Numbered from the stretch's first letter, positions 46,597 to 55,637 are shown. The stretch: 64,000 nucleotides of DNA from Synechococcus sp. MU1642 (GCF_020514115.1 NZ_VTKZ01000006.1:1-64000); one strand, 5' to 3'. The notes: generated by a model from the letters alone, not told the origin. Made by a program: numbers and translations.

Positions 46597-47088
46597 ATGT
46601 TTGAACTGCTGGCCTACGAGCGCTTCCGCGACACCCCGTCGGTTCGTTTTTTCGACGTCACCGTGGACACCTCGAATGCGCGCGACCTGGTAATTCACAG
46701 CGGCCCGGCAGTGTCGCCTCCTAATGATCCTGAGAGCGGAGCCTGGCAGTTTTATCTGCATCCCCATCAGGAAGACAATCTGCTTGCGGCCAGTGGCGGC
46801 AGAACCTTCTTCTTGGTGAACCTGGCCTGGGAAAAGCCATTTCACATCGTTCGGCTCGAGAGCGGTGGTGACATCCTTCGTATCCCCCCCGGCACCTTCC
46901 ACCGCTCGATCTCCGATCCCGATGGTTCCGTCGTTTTGAACCAGGCGGTTCGTGAGGAAGGCGCTTCTCTGGTGCAGGAATTTCGCGTCTACAACAGCGC
47001 CGAGATCCCGGCCTTGATGGCAGCCACACTGAGCTCGGCTCCGAAGCCCCAGTTGCATGGGGTGGAACCTCTGCTTCAGGCGGCCTGA
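46597..47088 (+). CDS. Cupin-like conserved protein
   Basis: 163 residues from the ATG at 46597, with AAGGATCC direct repeats just upstream. The pattern FYLHPHQEDNLLAASGGRTF, then a pause and IPPGTFHRSISDPDGS, matches cupin motif 1 (H-x-H...E) and motif 2 (P-x-G-x-x-H), so a single-domain metal-binding beta-barrel is likely. Such proteins can be isomerases, oxygenases or sensors. The substrate is unknown. It overlaps the transglutaminase gene by 13 bases tail to tail and is downstream of moaA without an evident terminator. Confidence 0.6.
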   Translation: MFELLAYERFRDTPSVRFFDVTVDTSNARDLVIHSGPAVSPPNDPESGAWQFYLHPHQEDNLLAASGGRTFFLVNLAWEKPFHIVRLESGGDILRIPPGTFHRSISDPDGSVVLNQAVREEGASLVQEFRVYNSAEIPALMAATLSSAPKPQLHGVEPLLQAA

Positions 47089-47975
47089 ACCAAGTTTCGT
47101 GAGGAGGTCTCCGTTCCGGAGGTTTCCTCGTTGATCTGTATCTGCCAATTCAGTTCACTTGTGGTTTCGGGGGGACCACTGAAGCTGCCGCTCACGGCTG
47201 CGGTGAGTTCGGGCTTGGACGAGGTGGCAAGTACCACATAGCGATCGTTGACTTCCACGCCGGCACTGGGGTCAAAGCCGCGCCAGCCCGCTCCTGGCAG
47301 GTAGACCTCCGCCCAGGCATGCAGGTCGTAGTCCTTCGGGGGAGGTTGCTGCAGTTGATAGCCGCTCACGAAGCGGGCGGGAAGACCCACCACGCGGCAG
47401 CAGGCCACCATCAACATGGCCAGATCACGGCAGGAGCCGATCCGCTCGCGCAGGGTTCGGCCCGCTGGCCAGGCCGGCCCCACATGGCGTTGGGTGTATT
47501 TCACCCGCTCTTGAATCAGTTCAATCAGTTGCTTCAGAAAGGCCAGGGTCTGCTGGTTGCTTCCCATCAGCGCTTCCTGGGTGAGCTCTATGGCCGCAGG
47601 TTCGTGCTGGCCATTGGGCAACCAGCCTTCCAAGGCTCCCTGCAGATCGCTGTTGAGCTGCCCTTGCGGGTAAGGCAAGGGTGGTTCGAGTCCGTTGAAG
47701 CAGATCTCTAGCGGAGGTGCCGGTCGGGTCTCCACCAGGCTGCGGGCTTCAAAGATCAGTTCATCAGTGCTGCCGAGAAAGCGGAGCCGTTGGATTTCGT
47801 CGCCGCTGGCGGCCACCAGTTCCCGACGTTGTTCCGGTTCCGGCAGCACGCTCAGTTGATGCTCCAGAAGGGTCTGAAACCCTTGCCCTCGGGGTCTCAG
47901 ACAGAGGCGATGCTCTCCCAGATACACCGGGGCTTCATACCGATATGTCAGGCGGTGAACGATGAGAGCGCGCAT
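47076..47975 (-). CDS. Transglutaminase-like protein
   Basis: 299 residues, ATG at 47975. An N-terminal beta-rich domain (residues 1-80, MRALIVHRLTYRYEAPVYLG) is followed by a transglutaminase-like catalytic core. The cysteine lies in GSCRDLAMLMVACCRVVGLP, the histidine in DLHAWAEVYLPGAGW and the aspartate in FDPSAG. It sits third in the ATP-grasp, alpha-E, transglutaminase cluster that recurs in bacteria, where a peptide-ligation and cleavage system has been proposed. The substrate is not known. Confidence 0.88.
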   Translation of the reverse strand: MRALIVHRLTYRYEAPVYLGEHRLCLRPRGQGFQTLLEHQLSVLPEPEQRRELVAASGDEIQRLRFLGSTDELIFEARSLVETRPAPPLEICFNGLEPPLPYPQGQLNSDLQGALEGWLPNGQHEPAAIELTQEALMGSNQQTLAFLKQLIELIQERVKYTQRHVGPAWPAGRTLRERIGSCRDLAMLMVACCRVVGLPARFVSGYQLQQPPPKDYDLHAWAEVYLPGAGWRGFDPSAGVEVNDRYVVLATSSKPELTAAVSGSFSGPPETTSELNWQIQINEETSGTETSSRNLVQAA

Positions 47976-48943
47976 GCGGGATCGGTGGGAACGGAACGGA
48001 GGTCGGCGCTGGTGAAGTAGCGGGTCTGGATCAGGCTGTGAAGTTGGTTGAGGTCCTGCTGAAGCTGGTCAATAGCTTCATGCAGACCGGCTTCGATCAA
48101 GTTGTCGATCCGCACATAGCTCCAGCGGGCCAGGAGCTGTCCGCGCAAGCAGTCGAGGTCATCTGGGGTGTCTTGGCTCGGGTGCTGCTGGATTTGTTGC
48201 AAGGTGTCGCTGATGCCCTGGAGGCAATACCGAACCGATCGAGGAAAGCTGGGATCCAGCAGCAAAAAGCGGGCCACCGCTGCAGGGCTGATCGCTTGCT
48301 GCACGCTCTGGCGGTACATCTGATAGGCGCCCGCTGTGCGCAGCAGGGTGATCCACTGCAATTCATCCAGCACGCCGCCCACCTCCTCGGGGGAGGGCAG
48401 CAGCAGGAAGTATTTGACGTCGAGGATGCGGGAGGTTTTGTCGGCGCGTTCGATCAAACGTCCCAGCTGACTGAACAGCCAGCTCAGATCACGGCTCAGG
48501 GTGGTGTCAGTGATCCCGTACATGAGCTGGCAGCCACGCCGAATGATCCGCAGTTGCTCCTGCACCGGTTCCCGCCAGATGTCTTCGTCGTCCTGCAGGG
48601 TCCAGTGCAGATCATTGATCTGCTCCCACATCTCCGTGGTGATCACATCCCTGATCTGCCGTGCGTTTTCCCGGGCCATCGCAATGCAACTCACGATGCT
48701 GTTGGGATTGCTGCGGTCCAGCAGCAGGAAGCGCACCACCTGTTTCGGCGTGGCATCGGGATAGGCCGTATCAAAGCGGTGGCGATCCCCCGTCACCTCC
48801 ACCAAGGGCAGCCAAGGCTCGGCGCTGCCCGGAGGACAGTCCAACGCCATCGCTTCGCTCACTTCCAGAAAACGCGAGATGTTTTCGGCGCGTTCCAGAT
48901 AGCGATTGATCCAGTAGAGCGAATCGGCGACGCGACTCAACAC
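47948..48943 (-). CDS. Alpha-E domain-containing protein
   Basis: 331 residues from the GTG at 48943. The start VLSRVADSLYWINRYLERAE, the central QVVRFLLLDRSNPNSIVSCI and many helices with D-x-x-E pairs are those of the alpha-E family (all-helical, function unknown). It overlaps the ATP-grasp gene by 7 bases upstream and the transglutaminase gene by 28 bases downstream, which indicates one transcript and coupled translation. Confidence 0.9.
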   Translation of the reverse strand: MLSRVADSLYWINRYLERAENISRFLEVSEAMALDCPPGSAEPWLPLVEVTGDRHRFDTAYPDATPKQVVRFLLLDRSNPNSIVSCIAMARENARQIRDVITTEMWEQINDLHWTLQDDEDIWREPVQEQLRIIRRGCQLMYGITDTTLSRDLSWLFSQLGRLIERADKTSRILDVKYFLLLPSPEEVGGVLDELQWITLLRTAGAYQMYRQSVQQAISPAAVARFLLLDPSFPRSVRYCLQGISDTLQQIQQHPSQDTPDDLDCLRGQLLARWSYVRIDNLIEAGLHEAIDQLQQDLNQLHSLIQTRYFTSADLRSVPTDPACALSSFTA

Positions 48944-50412
48944 GGCACAGCCTCCTTTGGCTGCGGTGCTGCTATCCGTTGGTCGTCGACGATCCAGGTG
49001 TCCTTGCAACCGCCCCCTTGGGATGAATTCACCACCAGTGAGCCCCGCTTGAGGGCCACCCGCGTCAGCCCCCCTGGGCTCACCCAGTTGCTGGCGCCGC
49101 GCAGCACATAGGGGCGCAGATCCACGTGGCAGGGGTAGAGCTCACCGTCACTAAGGGATGGCACGGTGGAGAGCTGCAGCGTGGGCTGTGCGATGAAATT
49201 GCGTGGATTCTCACGGATCTTGGTGTCGAAGTCAGCCAGTTCCGATCGGCTGGCCTGGGGGCCGATCAGCATTCCGTAGCCCCCGGCTTCCGCCACTGAT
49301 TTCACTACTAGTTGCTCGAGGTGTTCGAGCACATAGCGCTGATCGTCTGGCCGGGCACAGAGATAGGTGGGAACGTTCTCGATGATTGGCTCCTCATCGA
49401 GGTAGTAGCGGATCATTCCCGGCACATGGGCATAGATCAGCTTGTCGTCGGCGACGCCGGTGCCAGGAGCATTGGCGATGGCGACCCGTCCTTGCCGCAG
49501 CACATCGATTATTCCCGGCACCCCAAGCATTGAGTCCTTGCGGAACACGGTGGGATCAAGAAAATCATCGTCGATGCGGCGGTAGATCACATCCACGGGT
49601 TCGAGGCCACTGGTGCTGCGCATCCACACCCGGCCGTCTTCGCAGACCAGGTCGCGTCCCTCCACCAGTGCAATGCCCATCTGCTGGGCCAGATAGCTGT
49701 GCTCGAAATAGGCGCTGTTGAACACCCCGGGGGTCAGGATCGCCACGCGGGGGCTGTCACTCCAGGGCGCCAGGTCCTGAAGGGTGCGCAGCAGATGGGA
49801 GGGATAGGCGTCGATTGGTTGAACGGCACGGCCCTCGAACAGGCCAGGGAACAACCTTTTCATCACCCGACGATTCTCGAGGAAATAGGCCACCCCCGAT
49901 GGACAGCGCAGGTTGTCTTCCAGCACACGCCAGGTGCCATTGCCGTCGCGAATCAGGTCGAGCCCGGAGATGTGGCACCAGCGGTTGAGGGGCAGACTGA
50001 TGCCCTGCATCTGGGGTCGCCAACCGGAGGAACTTTCCACGTCTTCACGCGGGATCACACCGTCGTTGAGGATCTGCTGGGGGCCGTAGATGTCGGCGAG
50101 GAAGCAGTCGATGGCTTCCAGGCGTTGCAGTAGTCCCCGCTCCAGGTTGATCCAGTCGCTGCGGCCGATCAGTCGGGGCAAGGGATCGAAAGGAAGAATC
50201 CGTTCACTGCCCTTGAGCCCGGAATCGTTCAAGCGGAAGGTGGCGCCGAGGCGACGCAGCAGCTGGCTGGCCGAGGCATGGCTGCGGTTGAGCTCGGGTA
50301 ATCCCAGCTGCCCCAGTGATGTGAGCAGAGTGGCCAGATCGTCGCGAGGTCTCGCCGTTTCACTGCAGAAATATTCGTCGAAGCCGACCGTGGGTTTGTA
50401 GTCGGTGAACAT
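48937..50412 (-). CDS. Circularly permuted ATP-grasp protein
   Basis: 491 residues from the ATG at 50412 (MFTDYKPTVGFDEYF). An ATG 8 codons upstream at 50436 is the alternative. The order of motifs (SGLDLIRDGNGTWRVLEDNL, RRVMKRLFPGLFEG, RVAILTPGVFNSAYFEHSYL, VVKSVAEAGGYGMLIGP) matches circularly permuted type-2 ATP-grasp proteins, which ligate amines to carboxylates through acyl phosphates. It heads the alpha-E and transglutaminase operon. An inverted repeat lies just upstream at 50464-50478. Confidence 0.9.
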   Translation of the reverse strand: MFTDYKPTVGFDEYFCSETARPRDDLATLLTSLGQLGLPELNRSHASASQLLRRLGATFRLNDSGLKGSERILPFDPLPRLIGRSDWINLERGLLQRLEAIDCFLADIYGPQQILNDGVIPREDVESSSGWRPQMQGISLPLNRWCHISGLDLIRDGNGTWRVLEDNLRCPSGVAYFLENRRVMKRLFPGLFEGRAVQPIDAYPSHLLRTLQDLAPWSDSPRVAILTPGVFNSAYFEHSYLAQQMGIALVEGRDLVCEDGRVWMRSTSGLEPVDVIYRRIDDDFLDPTVFRKDSMLGVPGIIDVLRQGRVAIANAPGTGVADDKLIYAHVPGMIRYYLDEEPIIENVPTYLCARPDDQRYVLEHLEQLVVKSVAEAGGYGMLIGPQASRSELADFDTKIRENPRNFIAQPTLQLSTVPSLSDGELYPCHVDLRPYVLRGASNWVSPGGLTRVALKRGSLVVNSSQGGGCKDTWIVDDQRIAAPQPKEAVPC

Positions 50413-50463
50413 TCCGATGGTCTGCGCGTATGTCATCCAAGGCGTCGCCCCAACCCCCTTTGG

Positions 50464-50478
50464 GTGTAGTTGCTACAC
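50464..50478. promoter_or_regulatory. Operator-like inverted repeat before the ATP-grasp operon
   Basis: GTGTAG and CTACAC form six-base arms around TTG. The repeat lies 28-66 bases upstream of the leftward ATP-grasp gene, depending on its start, and in the gap before the rightward transporter cluster. It shares the GTAG...TTGCTAC text of the sites at 28111 and 58304 but is three bases shorter between the GTA and TAC triplets. Confidence 0.4.
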
Positions 50479-50519
50479 ATTCCGCAATTTCAGGCGACAT
50501 GGTGCTGATCGCTTGATGT

Positions 50520-50738
50520 TTGGGTATCCGTAGGCACCTGTATGGAGGGCGCAGGGCGAGGGTTTGGTGCCTCCTTTGCTTATCTGTTTTTGGATTTCAA
50601 ACGCTCTTCGCCTTGGATGAATTGCTCTGGGCCCGACTGATCTTTGCCCTTGGTGCCGTTGTGACTGCGGCGACGGTGGTGATGATTCTGCGCGGACATA
50701 TCTATTGGAACCGCAGGGGGTCGACGGATGTCCGCTGA
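50520..50738 (+). CDS. Small two-segment membrane protein
   Basis: 72 residues from a TTG at 50520, with a basic N-terminus (MGIRRHLYGGRRAR) and two hydrophobic segments, VWCLLCLSVFGFQTLFAL and LIFALGAVVTAATVVMIL. It ends N-R-R-G-S-T-D-V-R. Its 3' end overlaps the symporter start by 11 bases, so it is likely translated with it, perhaps as an accessory subunit. A later TTG would shorten it. No family was recognised. Confidence 0.5.
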   Translation: MGIRRHLYGGRRARVWCLLCLSVFGFQTLFALDELLWARLIFALGAVVTAATVVMILRGHIYWNRRGSTDVR

Positions 50739-52158
50739 CTCGGTTCCCTTCCTACAGCCCGGGATCGCCTGGGCGCTGGTGGTGCTGTTCTCTGTTCTCT
50801 GGGTGGCGCTCGGGATTGCCTGGGGCCGGCGCGGGCAAGGCAATGCCGACGACTACATGCTGGCGGGGCGCAACATCGGGCTGGCCCTGAGTACGGCCAC
50901 GTTGATGGCCTCCTGGGTCACCGGCAACACCACCCTGCTCGCCCCTGAATTCGGCTACAAAACCGGTCTCTGGGGCATGTTCAGCTATGCCCTGGCCGGG
51001 CTTGGCCTGATTTTGTTCGCCCCCCTGGCTTCGCGGATCAAGCAACTGATGCCCAACGGGCGCACCAGCGGCGACTTCATTCGCCTGCGCTACGGGCGTC
51101 TGGCCTGGTGGGTGTTCATGCTGATCACCGCGGTCTACACCCTGGGCTTTCTGATGACCCAGGCGATGGGTGCTGGCCTGCTGCTGCAGGCCCTTTCAGG
51201 CTTCGACTACCACGTGGGAATGGTGGTGGTGATTGGTGTCGCCACCGTGTACACCCTGTTCGGCGGAATGCGGGCCGTGATCGGCACCGATTTCATTCAG
51301 TCGCTGTTGATCATGGTGCTGCTGGCGGTGGTGGCGGTGCTCGCCTTCCGGCAATTCCCTATGCCCGAGGTGCATGCTTCCTTGCTGGCCCGGCATCCCG
51401 ATCGGCTTGATCTGCTGTTGCCGGCGGGCTTGTTGATTGCCTGGAATTCCGCCCTCTTTTCGATGGGCGAAGTGTTTCACAACAACATCTGGTGGTCCCG
51501 GGTCTTCGCCAGTCGGCGTTCGGTGGTGATGACCTCTTTTGTATTGGGGGGAATCGCCTGGATGAGCGTGCCGATGGTGACGGGCTCAATCGGCCTGGTG
51601 GCCCTGGCGCGTGAGTTGCCCCTCGAGCAGGTGAACATGGTGTTCCCAGTGATGGCGGCTGATCTGCTCGGGGCTGGCGGAGCGGCTTTGGTGTTTGTGG
51701 TGGTGTTTGCCTCGCTCACCTCCACCCTGGACTCGCTGCTGGCGTCCACCGCCGATCTGCTGGCGGAGGATGTCTATTTTCGCCTGTTGCGGCCCCAGGC
51801 CAGTGACCTGCAGTTGAAGCAGGCGGCGCGGCTGATGGTGGTGGGGTTGGCCGTCGTCACCCTGGCGCTGTCCTGGCCGAGGTTGGATTCGCTGGCTTCG
51901 GTGCTGTTCTTCACCGGTGCCCTGGTGGCCTCCACGGTCTGGCCTGTGGCGTGCGGTTTGTATTGGCGCACGGCCAACCGCACGGCTGCTATTGCGGCCA
52001 TGCTTGCCGGCAGCGTTGTGGGCCTGCTCGCCTATGTGCTGATCGCGCCCTATTGCGCTGCTGTGTTTTCGGCGGCCGTGTCGGCGGTTGTGATGCTGAT
52101 GGGCAGTCGGATCTGGCCGGAACGCTTTGACTTCACCTTTTTGCAGGAGGAGGGATGA
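50728..52158 (+). CDS. Sodium:solute symporter (SSS family)
   Basis: 476 residues, around 13 transmembrane segments. Sodium/solute symporter features are YMLAGRNIGLALSTATLMASW in the first helices, GTDFIQSLLIMVLLAVVAVL, and FASLTSTLDSLLASTADLLA near residue 335 (the family's sodium-site serines and threonines). SSS members carry sugars, amino acids, urea, nucleobases or allantoin-type solutes. The substrate is open. Neighbouring amide and carbamoyl enzymes make a nitrogenous solute likely. ATG at 50728. It overlaps the next small frame by 4 bases. Confidence 0.9.
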   Translation: MSADSVPFLQPGIAWALVVLFSVLWVALGIAWGRRGQGNADDYMLAGRNIGLALSTATLMASWVTGNTTLLAPEFGYKTGLWGMFSYALAGLGLILFAPLASRIKQLMPNGRTSGDFIRLRYGRLAWWVFMLITAVYTLGFLMTQAMGAGLLLQALSGFDYHVGMVVVIGVATVYTLFGGMRAVIGTDFIQSLLIMVLLAVVAVLAFRQFPMPEVHASLLARHPDRLDLLLPAGLLIAWNSALFSMGEVFHNNIWWSRVFASRRSVVMTSFVLGGIAWMSVPMVTGSIGLVALARELPLEQVNMVFPVMAADLLGAGGAALVFVVVFASLTSTLDSLLASTADLLAEDVYFRLLRPQASDLQLKQAARLMVVGLAVVTLALSWPRLDSLASVLFFTGALVASTVWPVACGLYWRTANRTAAIAAMLAGSVVGLLAYVLIAPYCAAVFSAAVSAVVMLMGSRIWPERFDFTFLQEEG

Positions 52159-52304
52159 TCCAAACGGTTCCTTTGATGGCCGGCCTCGTTGGTCTATCTG
52201 GCTTTCAGTTTCTGCTGGTTGCCAGTCAGTTCGCCCTGGTGCTGTCGGTGCTTGTGTTGCTGCTGATTTGGTGGGTGGAGTGGCGGAATGATCGTGTGTG
52301 GTGA
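52155..52304 (+). CDS. 49-aa membrane peptide downstream of the symporter
   Basis: An ATG at 52155 overlapping the symporter stop (ATGA), with GGAGGAGGG immediately before it, opens a 49-codon frame to the TGA at 52302. It begins MIQTVPLMAGLVGLSGFQFL and contains a long hydrophobic stretch up to VLLLIWWVEWRNDRVW. It is probably a one- or two-pass membrane peptide and a small partner of the symporter. No family was recognised. The ribosome-binding site and overlap make expression likely. Confidence 0.65.
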   Translation: MIQTVPLMAGLVGLSGFQFLLVASQFALVLSVLVLLLIWWVEWRNDRVW

Positions 52305-52465
52305 CGCCTGCAAGTGTTAGTAACCAGCTGAACATTTTTTCCGGATCTTTGCTTAAGAAGCTGGTTCTTCGTGGACGCAGGAGTGTGGTTGTTGTTACCG
52401 GTGAAAGATGTTGTTCCTGGCTCTAGCACTCGGTCTGGCAAACAGGGTGTTGATCCGATTCCGCT

Positions 52466-53581
52466 ATGGCACAGGCCAAATCAGCAGTTGTGGACGCGTC
52501 GTCGGTCCAGATTCGGTTTGAGCCGATGGGGCCCGATGTCTACGGGCAGAACCAACCTCAGGAGCTGTTGGCTGCGATTGCCGAAGACGTTGAGCCTTTG
52601 AAGGATTTGGTGGATCAGCACGTGGTGTCGATCCAACCGTTTCGCCCCGAGGCTTTGTTGCAGGTGTTTCGCCTGGCGGCGAAGTTTGAGAGCAATCCAG
52701 ATCGCTATTGCCGTCACAACACGCCACTCACCGGCAAGATTCTGATCAACGCGTTTTACGAACCAAGCACGCGGACCCGGCTGTCTTTTGACAGTGCCTG
52801 GCACCGACTCGGCGGTACCTCCATCAACATCACCGATAGGGCCACCACAGGGATTGCCAAGGGCGAGTCTCTCGAAGATGTCGCCCATATGTTCAACAAC
52901 TATGGCGATTGTGTGGTGCTTCGGGATAGCGATCCCGGTGCCGTTTATGCAATGACGTCCACCCTTCGGATCCCGATCATCAATGCTGGAAATGGGATCG
53001 ATGAGCATCCCACCCAGGCGATGGCCGATCTCTACACAATCTTCAAGTGGCGTCCCCAGCTCGCTGAGTTGGACGTGGCACCTGCAGATCGGATTCGAAT
53101 TGGGATCGTCGGGATTCCCTCGCGGATGCGAACGGTTCGCTCCCTGTTGAGGATCCTGGCCAAATTCCCGCAGACGGTGGACGAGGTGGTAGTAATTCAC
53201 GCCCCCGGGTTGGAGCCGGATCAGCCGCTGTTCGACCCAGGACAGTTGGAGGAGCTTGAAGCGTGTGGGATGAAGGTGCGCTCCAGCACCGATCTGCAGG
53301 CTGAAGTGCCCGACTTGGATGTCGTTTACATCAACGCCATCGCCTGGGTGGGTGATTCCTATGAAGTGCACGGCGGAGGATTTCGCCTCACCCGCGACAT
53401 GCCATTTAAACCGGAGGCGATTGTGCTCCATCCCTTGGCGCGGGGAGCGGAACTCAGCACCTGCCTGGATGACACGCCCCACAACTGGTATTTCAGTCAG
53501 GCCAGGGGAGCCGTGTTCCTGCGGATGGCCCTGCTCACCTGCATGGTGGATCGGGCCGAACGCGTGATGGATGTGATCTGA
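52466..53581 (+). CDS. Aspartate carbamoyltransferase-like protein with altered acceptor loop
   Basis: 371 residues. Carbamoyl-phosphate-side residues are intact: STRTR (101-105), K132 in AKGESLED, R153, HPTQ (181-184) and R222 in RMRTVRSL. The HPLARG and TPHNWYF segments are ATCase-like. The aspartate-binding segment, normally T-R-V-Q-K-E-R, reads I-N-A-I-A-W-V-G-D-S-Y-E (residues 289-300), so the arginine and glutamine that hold aspartate in PyrB are missing. I infer a transcarbamylase acting on another amine. It is followed by asnB after 9 bases. It could also be an inactive or structural paralogue. Confidence 0.8.
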   Translation: MAQAKSAVVDASSVQIRFEPMGPDVYGQNQPQELLAAIAEDVEPLKDLVDQHVVSIQPFRPEALLQVFRLAAKFESNPDRYCRHNTPLTGKILINAFYEPSTRTRLSFDSAWHRLGGTSINITDRATTGIAKGESLEDVAHMFNNYGDCVVLRDSDPGAVYAMTSTLRIPIINAGNGIDEHPTQAMADLYTIFKWRPQLAELDVAPADRIRIGIVGIPSRMRTVRSLLRILAKFPQTVDEVVVIHAPGLEPDQPLFDPGQLEELEACGMKVRSSTDLQAEVPDLDVVYINAIAWVGDSYEVHGGGFRLTRDMPFKPEAIVLHPLARGAELSTCLDDTPHNWYFSQARGAVFLRMALLTCMVDRAERVMDVI

Positions 53582-53590
53582 GGCGATCTG

Positions 53591-55615
53591 ATGTGCGGAA
53601 TCGGAGGTGTTTTTAATGCAGATCGTCAACAGACGGTGGATCGCCAGCTGCTGGTCAACATGGCGGCGATCCAGGCCCATCGCGGGCCCGACGGCTTCGG
53701 GGTTGAGGTGCTCGATCAGGCTGGCGTCGGCTTCTGCCATGCGCGCCTTTCGATCATTGACCTGAACGAGTCGCGGGCTCGGCAGCCCTTCCTCACAGAT
53801 GACGGTGAGGTGCTGATGGCCCACAACGGTGAGTTTTACGACTTCCAGCGCATCAGGGCTGACCTCACCGCCCAGGGGGTGCGCTTCAGCAGCAAGAGTG
53901 ATTCAGAGATCCTGCTTCGGCTCTACCAACGCCAGGGGTTAGAGGCGACCCTGCCTCTGTTGCGCGGTGAGTTCGCCTTCGCCTTGTTTGATCGGGCAGA
54001 GGACTGCCTCTACCTAGTGCGGGATCGCTTCGGCATCAAACCGCAGTACTGGGCGATGACGCCCGAGGGGCTGGTGTTCGGTTCCGAGTTGAAGGTGCTC
54101 TTCGCCCATCCGGCGGTGGAGCGACGCTTCACCTCGGAAGGTCTCTTTCACCAGTTGATGCAGACCATGGTCCCCGGCACCACAGCCTTTGCGGGGGTGC
54201 ACCAGGTGAAGCCCGGCCATGTGCTGAAGGTGCAACGGGTGAGTGGGCGGCTGGAGGTATCGGAGTCCACCTACTGGGATGTCGACTTTCCGCGTAAAGA
54301 CGAGCGGGACTCCAACCGAACTGAGGCCGAGCACATCGCTGCCGTTCGTGCGGCGTTGCTGGAGGCCGTTGAGCTGCGCATGGTGGCCGACGTGCCCGTG
54401 GGTTGTTACCTCTCCGGCGGCATCGACAGCTGTTCGATCCTCGGCTTGGCGTCAGCCGTCAGCCAGGCACCGGTGAAGGCGTTCACGATTGGATTTGATG
54501 ACGCTCGTTACGACGAGTCGCCGATCGCCCGGGAGATGGCCGAGGCCACGGGGGCTGAGCAGGATCTGATGCGTCTTTCGGGCCAGGAGCTCTATGGCCA
54601 TATGGAGCGCACCATCTGGCACGCCGAGCGAACGATCTACAACACCTTGGCGGTGGCGAAGTTCTTGATGAGCCGCCACGTCAACGATGTGGACTACAAA
54701 GTTGTGATGACCGGTGAAGGCTCAGATGAGCTGTTCGGCGGCTATCCCGCCTTTCGCCGCGACATGTTCCTGCACGGTTTGGATGACCTGCCGCCGGAGG
54801 AGCGCGCCAGCTGGGAAAGCCTTTTGCAGCAGTCCAATGCCCTGGTTCAAGGGGCGATGCTGGCTGAAAACCAGGTGGATGATCCCGATCTCGATGCGGT
54901 CGTCGGCTTCACCCCCAGCTGTCTGCAGCCGTGGCTGGCCTGCGCGCCCTTGGTGCCTGAGCTTCTGGCGCAGTCCCATGCCGAAGCCCTGAAGGATTAC
55001 TCCCCGGGCAAGGCGATTGCCGAGCAACTGGATGCGGATCAACTGGACGGGCGCCATGCCCTGGATAAGGCCCAGTACGTCTGGATCAAGACCATGCTGG
55101 AGGGCCAGATCCTCACCTGGGGTGGCGACCGGGTCGACATGGCCAATTCCATGGAGGCCCGACCAGCCTTCCTGGATCATCATCTGGCAGCAGTGGCGGT
55201 GCAGGTGCCGCCCGAACTGCGGATCAAGGGGAAAACCGAGAAATACGTGCTGCGGGAAGCCATGGCGGGCCTGTTGCCGGAGGTGTTGTACCGGCGTGAG
55301 AAGTTCGCCTTCATGGCGCCGCCAGCCCACACTGAGCCTGAGAAGTGGGAGCAGATGAAGCAGCTCGCCGACGACTACCTCAGTGATGAGGTGATCGATG
55401 CCGCTGGTTTGTTGAGCAAAGCCGGAGTGCATGCATTGTTTGCGCGTCACGAGGACCCGGCTACCACTGATGCGGAGCGTGTGCAGATGGATGCGGTGAT
55501 AAACCACCTGCTGGGTGTGCAGATGCTGCACCGCATGTTTGTGGCCGAAGACGTGCCAGCCCTGGCCCGTCGGGAGGCTGACCGTCTGGGCTGGCGGGTG
55601 CTGATGCCCGTTTGA
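53591..55615 (+). CDS. asnB: Asparagine synthase, glutamine-hydrolysing (AsnB type)
   Basis: 674 residues starting M-C-G-I-G-G, with Cys2 as glutaminase nucleophile. The N-terminal glutaminase domain has AHRGPDGFGVEV, ARLSIIDL and AHNGEFYDF. The synthetase domain (from about residue 260) has YLSGGIDSCSI, the ATP PP-loop, and EGSDELFGGYPAF. Normally it makes asparagine from aspartate with glutamine and ATP. A C-terminal extension of about 100 residues makes it longer than E. coli AsnB (554). AsnB-like enzymes also amidate other carboxylates, so the acceptor here is uncertain. It follows the carbamoyltransferase after 9 bases. Confidence 0.9.
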   Translation: MCGIGGVFNADRQQTVDRQLLVNMAAIQAHRGPDGFGVEVLDQAGVGFCHARLSIIDLNESRARQPFLTDDGEVLMAHNGEFYDFQRIRADLTAQGVRFSSKSDSEILLRLYQRQGLEATLPLLRGEFAFALFDRAEDCLYLVRDRFGIKPQYWAMTPEGLVFGSELKVLFAHPAVERRFTSEGLFHQLMQTMVPGTTAFAGVHQVKPGHVLKVQRVSGRLEVSESTYWDVDFPRKDERDSNRTEAEHIAAVRAALLEAVELRMVADVPVGCYLSGGIDSCSILGLASAVSQAPVKAFTIGFDDARYDESPIAREMAEATGAEQDLMRLSGQELYGHMERTIWHAERTIYNTLAVAKFLMSRHVNDVDYKVVMTGEGSDELFGGYPAFRRDMFLHGLDDLPPEERASWESLLQQSNALVQGAMLAENQVDDPDLDAVVGFTPSCLQPWLACAPLVPELLAQSHAEALKDYSPGKAIAEQLDADQLDGRHALDKAQYVWIKTMLEGQILTWGGDRVDMANSMEARPAFLDHHLAAVAVQVPPELRIKGKTEKYVLREAMAGLLPEVLYRREKFAFMAPPAHTEPEKWEQMKQLADDYLSDEVIDAAGLLSKAGVHALFARHEDPATTDAERVQMDAVINHLLGVQMLHRMFVAEDVPALARREADRLGWRVLMPV

Positions 55616-55637
55616 ATTCTTTGGTCAGGATTAAATC

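Noticed and set aside
52481-53824. Open frame of about 447 codons opposite the carbamoyltransferase
   Set aside because: Entirely antisense to a well-supported gene and without coding-like motifs.
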